Part shown: positions 1 through 10,900 of the stretch, in pieces
How positions within the stretch are numbered: the first letter of the stretch is position 1
Layout of the letters: the number at the start of each line of letters is the position of its first letter
NCBI GenBank assembly: GCA_900696515.1
Contig: CAADGK010000099.1
Location: 97,514 to 161,513 of the forward strand
Origin: an uncultured Nitrosospira sp.
GTDB lineage: Bacteria; Nitrospirota; Nitrospiria; Nitrospirales; Nitrospiraceae
Direction: 5' to 3'
DNA: 64,000 nt
The notes under the pieces: model-generated
What the model saw: the letters and a program-made list of their open reading frames with translations, nothing else
Databases searched by the model: none
Told to the model about the DNA's origin: nothing
Position numbers and translations under genes: made by a program

Positions 1-1
1 A

Positions 2-508
2 CGATGTCACGGACTGACGCTCGGGCTTCTCTGCCTGTATGGTTTCCTGGTGGGCTTCCCACCGACCGAGAGTCTTGCTAAGGAAAAGTCTTCCCGTGCT
101 CCCAGACCGGAACCGGAGCTCAAAATTATCGATCTGACCATCGCCCCGATGCCCTATACCCAGGGCGATGGACCGCTTCAGTTTTCAGTGACGGTTCAGC
201 TTCCCAGAGATGTCGACCGAACCACGATTCTGGAGGTCACCTCCCTCATCAGTTCACCGTCGAAGACCTCACTTCGGTTTCTCACGCACCGACAGCCTGT
301 TCAAGTCGTGTCGACGAGAAATAGTGAACAAGAGCGCCCCAGGGTATTGGTGGAACTCCTGTGGGACGGGCAGGATCACCGGAAACAGGTAGCCGGGGCA
401 GGCACCTATGCCTATGAAGTACGGACAAAGTTGCTGGCCAACGGTGACAAAGGACCTCGGACGATGATGGTGGCATGGCCGAAACGGGGGATGCTCGAAG
501 TCAACTGA
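2..508 (+). CDS. Hypothetical secreted protein, 5' end outside window
   Basis: Frame open from base 2, hydrophobic LTLGLLCLYGFLVG segment resembling a signal peptide; stop at 506-508. Confidence 0.55.
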   Translation, partial: RCHGLTLGLLCLYGFLVGFPPTESLAKEKSSRAPRPEPELKIIDLTIAPMPYTQGDGPLQFSVTVQLPRDVDRTTILEVTSLISSPSKTSLRFLTHRQPVQVVSTRNSEQERPRVLVELLWDGQDHRKQVAGAGTYAYEVRTKLLANGDKGPRTMMVAWPKRGMLEVN

Positions 509-531
509 TCTCCCGAAGAGCTCACTCCAGG

Positions 532-1293
532 TTAACTCTTCACGCCCAGCATGTTGATTCGATGTGCGAGACAAGCGGCACCGAAGCCGTTGTCGATATT
601 CATGACCCCCACACCAGAGGCGCAGGAATTCAGCATCGTCAACAACGCAGCCACTCCGCCGAAACTCGCCCCATACCCGCGGCTTGTCGGGACCGCGATA
701 ACCGGACAATGAACGAGTCCCCCCACGACACTCGGCAAGACGCCATCCATTCCGGCAGCCACGATGATAACCCGCGCATCAAATAAGCGATCCTTCTTCC
801 CAAGGAGGCGATGAATTCCTGCGACACCAACGTCATAGAGTCGCTCCACGTGACTGCCCATCACCTCCGCCGTGATGCGAGCTTCTTCCGCGACGGGGAC
901 ATCGGCAGTACCGGCTGTGACGACGAGGATATGGCCCTGCGCGCTCCGCCGTGTCGGGTGGATCGCGACGAGACGCGCGTCAGGGTAGTATCGTGCGCGT
1001 CGATTAAGACGACGAATCGCTCGGCCGACCGTTGGTTCTGCACGGGTAGCAAGGAAGGGGCCTCCTTTTTTGATCAAGGCCCGAGCGATCGCCACAACCT
1101 GTTCCGTCGTTTTTCCCTCGCAGAGTATGACTTCGGGGAATCCCTGCCGCAGCGACCGATGGTGGTCCAGCGAGGCAAAACCAAGATCTTCGTACGGGAG
1201 AGAGCGCAGGCGGTGAAGCCCTTGTTCGACGGTCAGCTGGCCCCGGTGGACCTGGTGGAGTAACTGTTCAAGCCCTTCTGGGTTCATGTTCAT
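532..1293 (-). CDS. larB: LarB family protein (PurE/AIR carboxylase-like, nickel-pincer cofactor biosynthesis)
   Basis: Whole ORF resembles LarB (SLPYEDLGFASLDHHRSLRQGFPEVILCEGKT; C-terminal PurE-like GYGASFGGVAALLTMLNSCASGVGVMNIDNGFGA). Confidence 0.9.
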   Translation of the reverse strand: MNMNPEGLEQLLHQVHRGQLTVEQGLHRLRSLPYEDLGFASLDHHRSLRQGFPEVILCEGKTTEQVVAIARALIKKGGPFLATRAEPTVGRAIRRLNRRARYYPDARLVAIHPTRRSAQGHILVVTAGTADVPVAEEARITAEVMGSHVERLYDVGVAGIHRLLGKKDRLFDARVIIVAAGMDGVLPSVVGGLVHCPVIAVPTSRGYGASFGGVAALLTMLNSCASGVGVMNIDNGFGAACLAHRINMLGVKS

Positions 1294-2306
1294 CCCTTTT
1301 CCAGTTTTGCATCGCGTTCCATCAGGTCACTGACTGCTTTACGGCAGGACTTGTTTTCATCCAGTACCGCGTTGATTTCCTGAATAATGGGCATCTCGAC
1401 CTTATGCCGGAGGGCCAAGATGAACGCGGCACGAGCCGTCCGTATGCCCTCGGCGACGGCTTGCATTCCGGAGACGATCGTCTCGAGTCGTTCGCCCTTG
1501 CCGAGCCGCACGCCCACCGAATGATTACGACTGAGTGTTCCGGTGCAGGTTAAGACCAAATCACCAACGCCGGAAAGTCCATAAAACGTGCGGGGATCAG
1601 CTCCCATTGCAACACCGAGGCGGACGATTTCCGCCAACCCACGGGTAATGAGAGCGGCACGGGCATTGAGTCCAAGTTCCAGGCCATCAATGACGCCGGC
1701 AGCCAACGCCATCACATTCTTCAATGCTCCTCCGAGTTGGACGCCGAGCAGATCGCTGTCGGCATACACGCGAAACACACGTGTCATCAATGCGCTCTGA
1801 AAACGCCGGACCAACAGTGTGTCCTGACCGGCGAGACAGACGGCCGTAGGTTGCCGCGCGCTGAGTTCAGCGGCGAAGCTTGGTCCTGAAAGTACCATCA
1901 GGGAGCCATGCATGGAGGCCGGTAATTCGTCCTCCATCACCTGGGTCATCAATTTGGCCGTTTCTTCCTCAATGCCTTTGGTCGCGCAGATCAATGGAAT
2001 GGGATGGGACAGGAAACGTCTTAGATTTTGAAGCACGGATCGAGTGGCATGGGAAGGCACCGCGAAGACGATTCCCTCACAAGACCTCGTCGCTTCCTCC
2101 AGAGACGCGGTGGCGATCAAACTGTAGGGGAGCGTGACACCTTTGAGAAATATCTGGTTTTCGTGGGAGGTATTGATCGCGTCAACAACGTCTCGTTCAT
2201 AGGCCCAGAGACGAACGTCCAACCCCTTTTCAGCCAGATGTTTGGCCAAGGCTGTCCCCCAGGCCCCTGCACCAATGACACACATCTTGCTGATCGAAGC
2301 AGCCAT
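1290..2306 (-). CDS. gpsA: NAD(P)H-dependent glycerol-3-phosphate dehydrogenase
   Basis: GAGAWGTALAKHLAEKG Rossmann motif, ATKGIEEET, LKNVMALAAGVIDGL, GLSGVGDLVLTCTG; overlaps larB by 4 nt. Confidence 0.95.
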   Translation of the reverse strand: MAASISKMCVIGAGAWGTALAKHLAEKGLDVRLWAYERDVVDAINTSHENQIFLKGVTLPYSLIATASLEEATRSCEGIVFAVPSHATRSVLQNLRRFLSHPIPLICATKGIEEETAKLMTQVMEDELPASMHGSLMVLSGPSFAAELSARQPTAVCLAGQDTLLVRRFQSALMTRVFRVYADSDLLGVQLGGALKNVMALAAGVIDGLELGLNARAALITRGLAEIVRLGVAMGADPRTFYGLSGVGDLVLTCTGTLSRNHSVGVRLGKGERLETIVSGMQAVAEGIRTARAAFILALRHKVEMPIIQEINAVLDENKSCRKAVSDLMERDAKLEKG

Positions 2307-2564
2307 AAGAAATCAGCCTGATATCCACATGATCACCAGCAGCACTCGTGGGGGTCGATTATAGGAACGGCCTCAAGAACCTGTCAACGAATGGGCTAGG
2401 CGCTCACATGTCGAGTTCGCGAGAGAGGCATTGGAATCAGCTTCTTCTGATATGGCACGGAACCTGCGATCTCAAATGGCGCGTGGAATTGAAGAGAAAG
2501 CTGCCGCAACCGATTCAGATCAGGGAATAGGTAAGCGCGACGAGCGTGGTGGTCAGGGGAAACG

Positions 2565-3338
2565 GTGATGAAACCACGGTTAGTGAGTGGGAAGGGTTCA
2601 GGAATCTGTATGCGAGTTGGGTACTTTGCAGTCCTCCTGCTGTCGCTGAGTGTCTCCAGCGCCTATTCAGAAATGTACATCGGTGGACAAGTTGGAACAA
2701 CACTCATCGGCGATAACAACAAGCTTACGAAAGTCGATCTCATCGATCTTGGTGGACCCCCGGGATCGATTCTCACTCCTCGTGGATCAATGTCGGGTCG
2801 AGACTTAGCCAGCTCTCCGGTGTGGGGGGGGAAGATCGGGTACTACTTTCCACGAATGAGCTGGTTCGGTGTGGAATTGGAAGCGTACCATACCACTCCG
2901 CATATAGAGCAACAGGCGACGAGGTTAAGCATCGTCCCCGGAACGATTGTGAATGGTATCGGTCCCGTTACCGGTGGAGATGCAACGACCAGCTTCTCTG
3001 GGGATTACTTCCGGGTCATTACCATCGCGCCGCTCAATCTCATGTTTCGCTACAACAAAATGCGATTCCAACCGTATGTCGGTGTCGGGCCAGGGATATT
3101 TTTATCTCGAATTGAGACGACAGCGTCAGGGTTCGAAGGGACACAGAGTTCTGCGACGGTAGGTTTGAACGTAAAGCTCGGTGGCGAATACTTCTTTACG
3201 AAACACATCTCGGGATACGGAGAAGTGCGGTACAATCACACGACCTTCAATTTTGACGCAAACGATGCCGGTGCGTTTGGCTTCAAGGCAACCTATAATC
3301 CAATCATCTTTTCCTTTGGAGTGGGCTACCATTTCTAG
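2565..3338 (+). CDS. Outer-membrane beta-barrel protein
   Basis: Signal peptide, alternating strands, YVGVGPGIFLSR, terminal FSFGVGYHF aromatic. Confidence 0.75.
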   Translation: MMKPRLVSGKGSGICMRVGYFAVLLLSLSVSSAYSEMYIGGQVGTTLIGDNNKLTKVDLIDLGGPPGSILTPRGSMSGRDLASSPVWGGKIGYYFPRMSWFGVELEAYHTTPHIEQQATRLSIVPGTIVNGIGPVTGGDATTSFSGDYFRVITIAPLNLMFRYNKMRFQPYVGVGPGIFLSRIETTASGFEGTQSSATVGLNVKLGGEYFFTKHISGYGEVRYNHTTFNFDANDAGAFGFKATYNPIIFSFGVGYHF

Positions 3339-3382
3339 CTGCCAGGCAGGCTAGCATCTCAAGGGCATTCCCATGTATGTAG

Positions 3383-3763
3383 GTGGCATATCGGGAATGC
3401 CTAACTATGCAAGCCTGCCCTTTCTGTGACCGGTCGCAAGCAGAAATTAATCGATTCTGTATTCAATGTGGGCGTCGGCTTGATGAGACTGCGGAACGGA
3501 TATCGAGTTCCGCACCTCGTGCAATCCCTCCGGATCAGCTCAACCTCGCCATCCTCTACGGCATGGTCGTGGTTCTGATTTTGGCGCTGCTGTTCCCGCC
3601 ATGGGAAACACCACCGAGCCAGACCCCTGAATTTCTCGGCATGCATTTCATCCTCTCTCCTCCAGCCCCGGAGGCCGTGGTGAGCCGCATGCTTCTGACC
3701 ATTGAGCTCGTGACGATTGCGATTGCCGGGATGTATGGGGCGTTTCTGTTCAGGACGAAGTGA
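3383..3763 (+). CDS. Zinc-ribbon membrane protein
   Basis: CPFCDRSQAEINRFCIQCGRRL followed by two hydrophobic segments. Confidence 0.65.
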   Translation: MAYRECLTMQACPFCDRSQAEINRFCIQCGRRLDETAERISSSAPRAIPPDQLNLAILYGMVVVLILALLFPPWETPPSQTPEFLGMHFILSPPAPEAVVSRMLLTIELVTIAIAGMYGAFLFRTK

Positions 3764-3764
3764 G

Positions 3765-3842
3765 TGGTCATTCGTCATTGGTTGGATACGCGCAGGTCCA
3801 TTTATTGATTGATGAATGACTGATGACCAGTGACTGATGATT
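3765..3842. repeat. Dispersed inverted word repeat, locus 1
   Basis: TGGTCATTCGTCATTGGT ... GAATGACTGATGACCAGTGACTGATGA. Confidence 0.7.
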
Positions 3843-3846
3843 GTTC

Positions 3847-4647
3847 TCAATCCAGCGCCAGCGTCAGGCACTTGGCGGCGCCGCCAGATTTGATGAATTC
3901 ATCGAGCTGAACCGGGTGAGTGATGTACCCCCTGCGATGGAGCCAGTCCTGAGTGGTAGGACATCCGTCAGGGAGGACGACATGGTTACCGATACAGACG
4001 GCGTTGCAGGCGAAGGTAACCGCTTCACCGCTTGGGACTGCAAAGCGGAGCTCATCGGGAATACGTTTGGTAATGGCCTGTCGGCCATTGCCATCGAATG
4101 CATCAGGAAAGTAGAGAAGCTCGCCGCCGCTCAGCGGACAGAAACAGGTGTCGAGATGATAGAAGCGGCTGTCGACCAATTCGAGCGGAATGATTTCTCG
4201 ATGGAAGCGCTCGCTGAGGATCGGGTACACGCCGACATCGGATCGTTGCCGATAGCCGCCGAACCAGACGTTGGGAAATCCCAGGAGATCGCCTGCGCCT
4301 TCAAAGTGAAGGCCAGCGTCGATGGTCATCACGTCATAGCCGTGTTCATGGAACCAATGCCCGGAATGCGCTTCCTCTCGCTGGCGTTCAGGATATCGGA
4401 AGTGACTTACGACGGCCGTGCGTCCGACAACCAGTCCGGCATTCGCCGTAAACACGAGATCGGGCAATCCTGGGATGGGGGAGAGTCGCTCCAGCACGGC
4501 CCCTAAGTCCTGTTCAAGGATTCCCATCAAGGTCTGCCATTGTGAGACGGCTCGTTTGTGGTCGACCTGGTTGCTGAGGCGCATCCAGGGATTAATCTCA
4601 TACTCGACACCGAAAAAATCAGGTGGGCAGACCAGAAGTCGGCTCAT
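3847..4647 (-). CDS. Arginine deiminase/DDAH-type amidinotransferase family protein
   Basis: FTANAGLVVG, FEGAGDLLGF, YHLDTCFCPL and C-terminal GGAAKCLTLALD motifs. Confidence 0.85.
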   Translation of the reverse strand: MSRLLVCPPDFFGVEYEINPWMRLSNQVDHKRAVSQWQTLMGILEQDLGAVLERLSPIPGLPDLVFTANAGLVVGRTAVVSHFRYPERQREEAHSGHWFHEHGYDVMTIDAGLHFEGAGDLLGFPNVWFGGYRQRSDVGVYPILSERFHREIIPLELVDSRFYHLDTCFCPLSGGELLYFPDAFDGNGRQAITKRIPDELRFAVPSGEAVTFACNAVCIGNHVVLPDGCPTTQDWLHRRGYITHPVQLDEFIKSGGAAKCLTLALD

Positions 4648-4787
4648 AACCGTCTCCCTAACGCACCGGAGAGTTCTGAAAGAAACGAGGTTGCATACAG
4701 TTCATCTGAACGCCGCATCGCTCGTGACGGCAGGTCTTTGTATTGTATCACTCGATGGCACCGAGAGAAGAAAAGGAAAGGGATGTG

Positions 4788-5870
4788 CTAAGAGGTCGGG
4801 GGAGCTGTTTTCATCAATTCTCGCAATAGGCTTGTCGCATAGGCGCCGGGAGGCAGGTCGAAAGAGAGCGTCAGGATATTTCCACTCAGCGACCATTCCA
4901 GTTTAGTGAGGGGGACACGAAGTGCACGACGTTCTCCCCGAAATCCACAGGCCTTGGCGGCGGTAATGAGGGCGTCCTTGGTGGCGCCCGCTTCGGTGAT
5001 GACAGATTCTTCGATGGTGCCCGGTTCGCCGCCGGCCCAGGAGACACGCGAGCCGAAAAGAATCCCCGTCGGGCTGATCTCAAAGCGGTCCGCGCGTGGC
5101 TGCTCCTTCTCCGCATCGTCAACCTGGAAGCAGGCGCCGTTGTCCTGCTTCATCGCCCAGTCGCCGATGAACAGACGATCGATCTGACCAATCCGGCGGG
5201 CGAGAATCCGATTGAACAGAAACGATTGATAGGTATTGAGGTACCAAATGCGCTGATTGCGGTTCATTCTCTCGCGTCGGCGGGCATCATGGAGTAAAGC
5301 CGCGCCGGTTTGGTAGTTGGTCCCGTCCTTTCCTTGCCGTTGGGGCCCGAAGTAGTTGGGGATCCCGCGTCTGGTGAGCTGCTCAAGCACTGCCGGGACG
5401 GTTTCCTTGGCGTGGCCGGCAATCTCACGAATGGTCAGACGGAAACGATTGCCGGCATGGTGACCGGTACGGAGTCGATTGCGATGTCGCCCTAGTACGG
5501 TCACATTCAGGATGGTGTCATCGATGGAGAAACCGGCGATCTGTTCGGGAGACACGCCTTGCAGGGAAATCATCTGTGTCGTCACGGCTCGTGCATCTTT
5601 CAGCCCTGCGACACCGATAGCTTGCGCCTTGATTCCTAAGGTCGAGGAGAGACGACGGACAAGATCGGGTGTGGATAGTCCTCGTTTCGTGATCGTGATG
5701 TAGAGATGCTCCCCTGATCCGCAGGGAAGATAGAGCGGTCGCTCATCCACCTGGAAGTCCTCCGGCACAGAGCGGATCCGTCCACCGACTCCTGGAAGGT
5801 CGCTTGTCAGAAATGGCTCGTGGTCTGGTTCCATGTTCAGGTCTGTTTGATTTGGCGCCGATTGCAGCAT
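4788..5870 (-). CDS. truD: tRNA pseudouridine(13) synthase TruD
   Basis: KDARAVTTQMISLQGV, HAGNRFRLTIR, GIPNYFGPQRQG; exact start uncertain (5930, 5870 or 5834). Confidence 0.9.
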   Translation of the reverse strand: MLQSAPNQTDLNMEPDHEPFLTSDLPGVGGRIRSVPEDFQVDERPLYLPCGSGEHLYITITKRGLSTPDLVRRLSSTLGIKAQAIGVAGLKDARAVTTQMISLQGVSPEQIAGFSIDDTILNVTVLGRHRNRLRTGHHAGNRFRLTIREIAGHAKETVPAVLEQLTRRGIPNYFGPQRQGKDGTNYQTGAALLHDARRRERMNRNQRIWYLNTYQSFLFNRILARRIGQIDRLFIGDWAMKQDNGACFQVDDAEKEQPRADRFEISPTGILFGSRVSWAGGEPGTIEESVITEAGATKDALITAAKACGFRGERRALRVPLTKLEWSLSGNILTLSFDLPPGAYATSLLRELMKTAPPTS

Positions 5871-5905
5871 GCTATACTTTTTCTTATCCACGAGAGAGGG
5901 GTACG

Positions 5906-6739
5906 ATGAGCACGGGGCGCACGTCGACATGGCCGGATCTCGTGCGAGCCTCCATAGGCCATGCTCTGGGTCATCCCCTCTACCAGCTATTTAGTCTTGC
6001 CCCAGACTGGGAATTCGGCCTCTCCGATTATGAAGTGACCCGACATACCCATCTGCATAGGTTGCTTGCCGGTCACCGCGCCGTCCATCTTACCGATCTG
6101 CATATCGATCGATATTGTTCACGTCACGATCGCATCGTCCGGACCGTCGAAGATCTTCAGCCGGACTGGATTTTCGTTACCGGGGACTTGCTCAATGTAC
6201 CAGAAGGGCTTCCGCATCTGTTCAGATTTCTTGGCCGTCTTCGCACTAGCGCGCCAATCTACATGACTCTGGGCAATCACGACCATTACAGCGGTGTCGC
6301 GGTGACAGAGTATGCCGAACTGGCCGATCGGCACAAGATCACCTTGTTGGTGAACCAGGGTGCGGTTGTCTCAGTAGGAGGGGGAGAGCTGATGATCGTC
6401 GGCGTCGATGATCCATCGCTCCACCGCGCTGACCTGCGCTGTCTTCCGGCTCGGGCGGACCAGCGCTTTACGCTGCTTCTGGCCCATGCGCCCAATATTC
6501 TTGATCAAGTGGAACCGCACCACGCCATCGACTTGATCCTCTGTGGACACAGTCATGGCGGGCAGTGGCGCGTGCCGGGGATTCCGACCTTTTGGCTCCC
6601 ACCTGGATGCAATGGCCGAATAGCGGGCTGGCATAAGTCAGGGGTACACCGACTGTACGTTAATCGAGGGTTGGGTTGGTCTTTTCTTCCCTTTCGATGG
6701 AACTGCCGGCCAGAAATTGCAGTGATTGAGTGGGTGTAG
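5906..6739 (+). CDS. Metallophosphoesterase
   Basis: HLTDLHIDR, FVTGDLLN, LGNHDHY, LAHAPN, LCGHSHGGQ calcineurin-like motifs. Confidence 0.9.
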   Translation: MSTGRTSTWPDLVRASIGHALGHPLYQLFSLAPDWEFGLSDYEVTRHTHLHRLLAGHRAVHLTDLHIDRYCSRHDRIVRTVEDLQPDWIFVTGDLLNVPEGLPHLFRFLGRLRTSAPIYMTLGNHDHYSGVAVTEYAELADRHKITLLVNQGAVVSVGGGELMIVGVDDPSLHRADLRCLPARADQRFTLLLAHAPNILDQVEPHHAIDLILCGHSHGGQWRVPGIPTFWLPPGCNGRIAGWHKSGVHRLYVNRGLGWSFLPFRWNCRPEIAVIEWV

Positions 6740-6801
6740 GGATAAACTGCTATCCAATCAATGTAGTCAACCCAGTTTAGTAAACATCTGTAGGCGCGAT
6801 A

Positions 6802-7437
6802 TTAGGTCCGCAGCCGCTCCAGCGCTTCTCTAGCCCGACTTCGTACGGTTTGGTCCCAATCGTGATCCATGGCCGCTTTCAAGCGCTCTCGTGCCTCGGT
6901 TGCCCGTAATCGTCCAAGTCCCAAAGCCGCGCAGGCCCGCACATAGGCATGGTCATCTTCTAGGGCCTTCAGCAGGAGAGGGACCACTGACCGATCTTGT
7001 AACGCACCAAGATGGCTGGCTGCCATGCCACGGATGCGATGCTGTTTGTCGCCCAATGCCCGTTGGAGGGTTGTTGACAACAGCTCTTTCAAGGCTGGGA
7101 CCACGGATTCGAGTCCATCGATGTGGTACTCGTTGTTTTCCAGCAGGGCAAAAACCAGTTCGAGCCGTTTCTCTTGAACCGTTTCTCGGTGAAACAACGT
7201 CAACAGCCTGGTTCGCTCTTGTGAGCGCACCTGGCGACACCGAAGCATTTTGATCGGAATGAACAGGAGAAGAGCACCAACAAGGCCGATGATCGTCATC
7301 GGTACCGCCTGATCGACGATATAGTCCTGGGCTTCAACCGAAAGCCGCTTCCAGATCCACACCACGACGATGATGAGGATAATCAGGGCGACAAACAGGA
7401 CGGGGACCATCTGTCCCTGTTGAGGTTGTTTCGTCAT
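6802..7437 (-). CDS. HEAT-repeat membrane protein
   Basis: N-terminal TM segments, C-terminal HEAT repeats (DRSVVPLLLKALEDDHAYVRACAALGLGRL). Confidence 0.75.
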   Translation of the reverse strand: MTKQPQQGQMVPVLFVALIILIIVVVWIWKRLSVEAQDYIVDQAVPMTIIGLVGALLLFIPIKMLRCRQVRSQERTRLLTLFHRETVQEKRLELVFALLENNEYHIDGLESVVPALKELLSTTLQRALGDKQHRIRGMAASHLGALQDRSVVPLLLKALEDDHAYVRACAALGLGRLRATEARERLKAAMDHDWDQTVRSRAREALERLRT

Positions 7438-7907
7438 GAGGAAGAAATCATACGAGCGGAGTTGATTGGCCGTCAACGAATCGCGTTCGGGACGGCTTCC
7501 GCCGGAGAGCGTGATGCTCGGGTGAAGATTCCTCCGTCTGTGCCGTGAATAATTGACTTGCGATTGTCCTAGAAGCCATACTCGATTGAAATCCTGACCC
7601 GTAAGACTCAAAAAGATTAACAATTGCGAACGATCAGCCCCGGGGTGTGCCAGGCGACGTGGCATGTTTGTCCGGTTTCCTCGCGCTTGATCGAAGACAG
7701 AATCACTCGCTCGAGTCGGTAGGCGATCGTGGACATCCGATAGGGATCAACCGATACTCTCTTTCTTCACAAGGAGTTGAAGGAGAATCTCTGTCGAGTC
7801 ATCTGGCATGATGGTCGCTATCGATGAAGCCATTACGGTCTGCAAGAACGGCATCACTCGTCTTTTCCCCTTGGTGCGCAGCGGTTGAATAGCTGTCTGA
7901 GACGGTA

Positions 7908-10900
7908 TTGATCGTGGATAATCGCGTATCGGCATGGCTGGAGAATCTGGGGCTGGATCGCTACCAAGAAGTGTTTCTGCAGAATGCGATTACCTGGGAT
8001 GTCTTGTCCGATCTGAAGGACGATGACTTGACCTCGCTGGGCGTGTTGCTGGGTCATCGGAAAAAGATCCTGCGTGCCATCGCGCAATTGTCCCAAAGCG
8101 TTGAGAGAGATCATGCGGCTTCTTCAGCCGTTCCCGACGCAAGAGAAATCCCACCGTCCGCTTCCGGCCGTGATCAAGCAGAACGACGGCAATTGACGGT
8201 CATGTTTTGCGATCTTGTCGGTTCCACGGAACTGGCTCGCCGACTGGACCCTGAAGATCTTCAAGAGATTATCCGGGGCTTTTGGGACGCCTGTGGTCAA
8301 GCGATCGGTCGATTCAACGGCTACATCGCAAAATACATGGGGGACGGACTATTGGTATATTTCGGCTATCCGTATGCGCACGAACATGATGCGGAACGAG
8401 CGGTCCATGCCGGCCTGGCCATTATAGAGTTGGTGACGGCTGCTTCCGGAGAGGAGCCTTCGGTTCGGAGATCTGAAGTTGCGGTACGAATCGGAATAGC
8501 AACCGGGAGGGTGATTGTCGGCGAAATTATCGGGCAAGAAACAGCCAAAGAACGGTCCGTTTTCGGTGAAACTCCGAATCTGGCTTCACGACTTCAAGGG
8601 GTGGCCGCACCCAATCAGTTGGTTGTGGACTCAGCGACCAGGCGGCTCGTCGGCAATGAGTTCGAATTTGCGGATAACGGGACCGTATCGCTCAAGGGGT
8701 TCGACGCGCCGATACAGGTCTGGCGGATTGTGGGGGCGAGGATATCATCCAGTCGATTTGAGTCGTACCGATCCGCACGATTAGCCAGTTTTATCGGCAG
8801 GGAACATGAGTCGGCACTGTTCTTGGGACGTTGGCGTGAAGCAATCGGTGGAGATGGGCAGGTTGTGCTCCTGTGTGGAGAAGCCGGCATCGGCAAGTCA
8901 CGACTGTGCCGCAGCGTGCGAGACCGGCTGGTGGATGAGCCTCACCAGACGATCGAATTGCAATGTTCACCGTATCACATGAATACGGCCCTCTATCCCG
9001 TGATCCATTGCTTCCGGCAGGCAGCGGCGCTGACAGGTGAAGACGATCCCCATACACAACGAAAGAAACTTCACGCCTTTGTTCACAGCATCGGCATCGA
9101 CGACCAGACCACGGTGTCCTTGTTGGCAGAGCTCTTGTCCATTCCTGAGGATGTCCAGCATTCGCCCATCACGATGTCGTCGGATAAACGGAAGGACATG
9201 ACGCTCGACGCGCTCGTGCGGCAACTCCAGCGGTTGGCCGATCATCGTCCGACACTCCTTATTGTGGAAGATGCGCATTGGCTGGATCCGACCACGATAG
9301 ATCTTGTGACACGAATCATCGACCATATTCAGCGGATGCGCGTGTTGTTGCTGATCACCTTTCGACCAGATTTTAAGCCGGCATGGACTGAGTATGGCCA
9401 TGTCACAGGGTTAACCTTGAACCGTCTTCCACGCCGGCAAAGCGCCGAGCTTGTCGCATCGATGACCGGTGGAAGAACCCTTCCGCCGGAGGTTCAACAG
9501 GCCATCCTTGCGAAGACCGATGGGGTGCCTCTTTTTCTCGAAGAGTTGACAGAAAATCTCCTGGAATCCGGCCTACTCACGGAGGGGAACAGTACCTTCA
9601 GCCTGAAGGAACCATTGAAGGAGCTGTCCATTCCTGACAGCTTGCAAGCCTTGCTCATGGAGCGGATCGACCGGCTGGGATCAGCCAAGGAGATCGTCCA
9701 GATTGGATCTGCCATCGGACGGGAGTTTAGCTATGAACTGTTGCGGGAGACCGTCGATGTCACGGAGAGTGAGTTGAAGCAGGCGCTTCAGTTGCTCGGT
9801 GCATCAGGGCTCATCTTTCAGGAGGGTGAGATCCCGGCTGCCAAATTCATGTTCAAGCATGCGCTCATTCAAGATGCTGCCTATAGCACGTTGCCCAAAA
9901 AAGCACGCCGGGTGCTCCATGCCCGCATTGCGAAAACATTGGAGAGTCGGTTCGAGGAACGGGTCAAAACAGAACCTGAGTTGCTGGGGTATCACTATGA
10001 ACAGGCAGGATTGGCCGTCCCCGCTGTCGAGTATTGGCGCCTCGCCGCGCACAGAGATGTCGCACGGTCGGCTAATGTCGAAGCGCTGAACTATTTCAAT
10101 AGTGCCTTGGCGTTACTGAAAGAGTTGCCGGCAGGGCCTGAGCGCGATGGGTTGGAGTTGGACCTGCTCATTGAGCGAGGAGCCCCGCTCGTCACGGTGA
10201 AGGGATATGCATCGGCGGAGATTGAGCGGAATTATCTTCGGGCGCGAGAACTTTCTCAAGACGACGGCGATTCCGAGCAGTACTTTCTAGCGGTGTGGGG
10301 GTTGTGGGTGTTTCATTTGGTCGGAGGCTCGCTCGCAATAGCGTGCGACCTGGCTGAACATCTCCTGGCCATCGCGACGCGCAAGCAGCACCCGGATTTG
10401 CTCATTCGAGCCCACGAAAGCATCGGCTCAGCCTATACGCTCCTTGACCGGTTCGATGAAGCCAAAACCCATCTGCTCGCGGCCAAGTCCTTGTATAACC
10501 CCGAGAGACACCAGTCCAAGCCTCAACCCTATACCCAAGATCCCGGCATCACCGCCAGAATCATGTTGGCCCGAACGCTCTGGATATTGGGCGAGGTCGA
10601 TGAGGTCGAGGCGCTGGCCCAAGAGGCCATTCGCATGGCAAGGGAACTTGAACACCCCTTCACCCTGGCATTTGCATTGGCGACGGTCTCCTGGGTCTAT
10701 TCCACCATCCGCGATGCGGAGAAAACACTGGTTCTCTCTGCAGAAGCCATCGCCATTTCCACCAAATACTCGTTCGAAGTCACATTGGCGTGGTCGACTT
10801 CCCTGCACGGATGGGCTCTGGCTGAAAAAGGACGTGACGAAGGGCTGAATCAGTTAGTGAACGGTCTCTCCGCTGCACAAGCAGCCGGCGTCAGACTCAA

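Noticed and set aside
3841-4506. 221-aa plus-strand ORF
   Set aside because: Antisense to the DDAH/amidinotransferase gene, which has intact catalytic motifs
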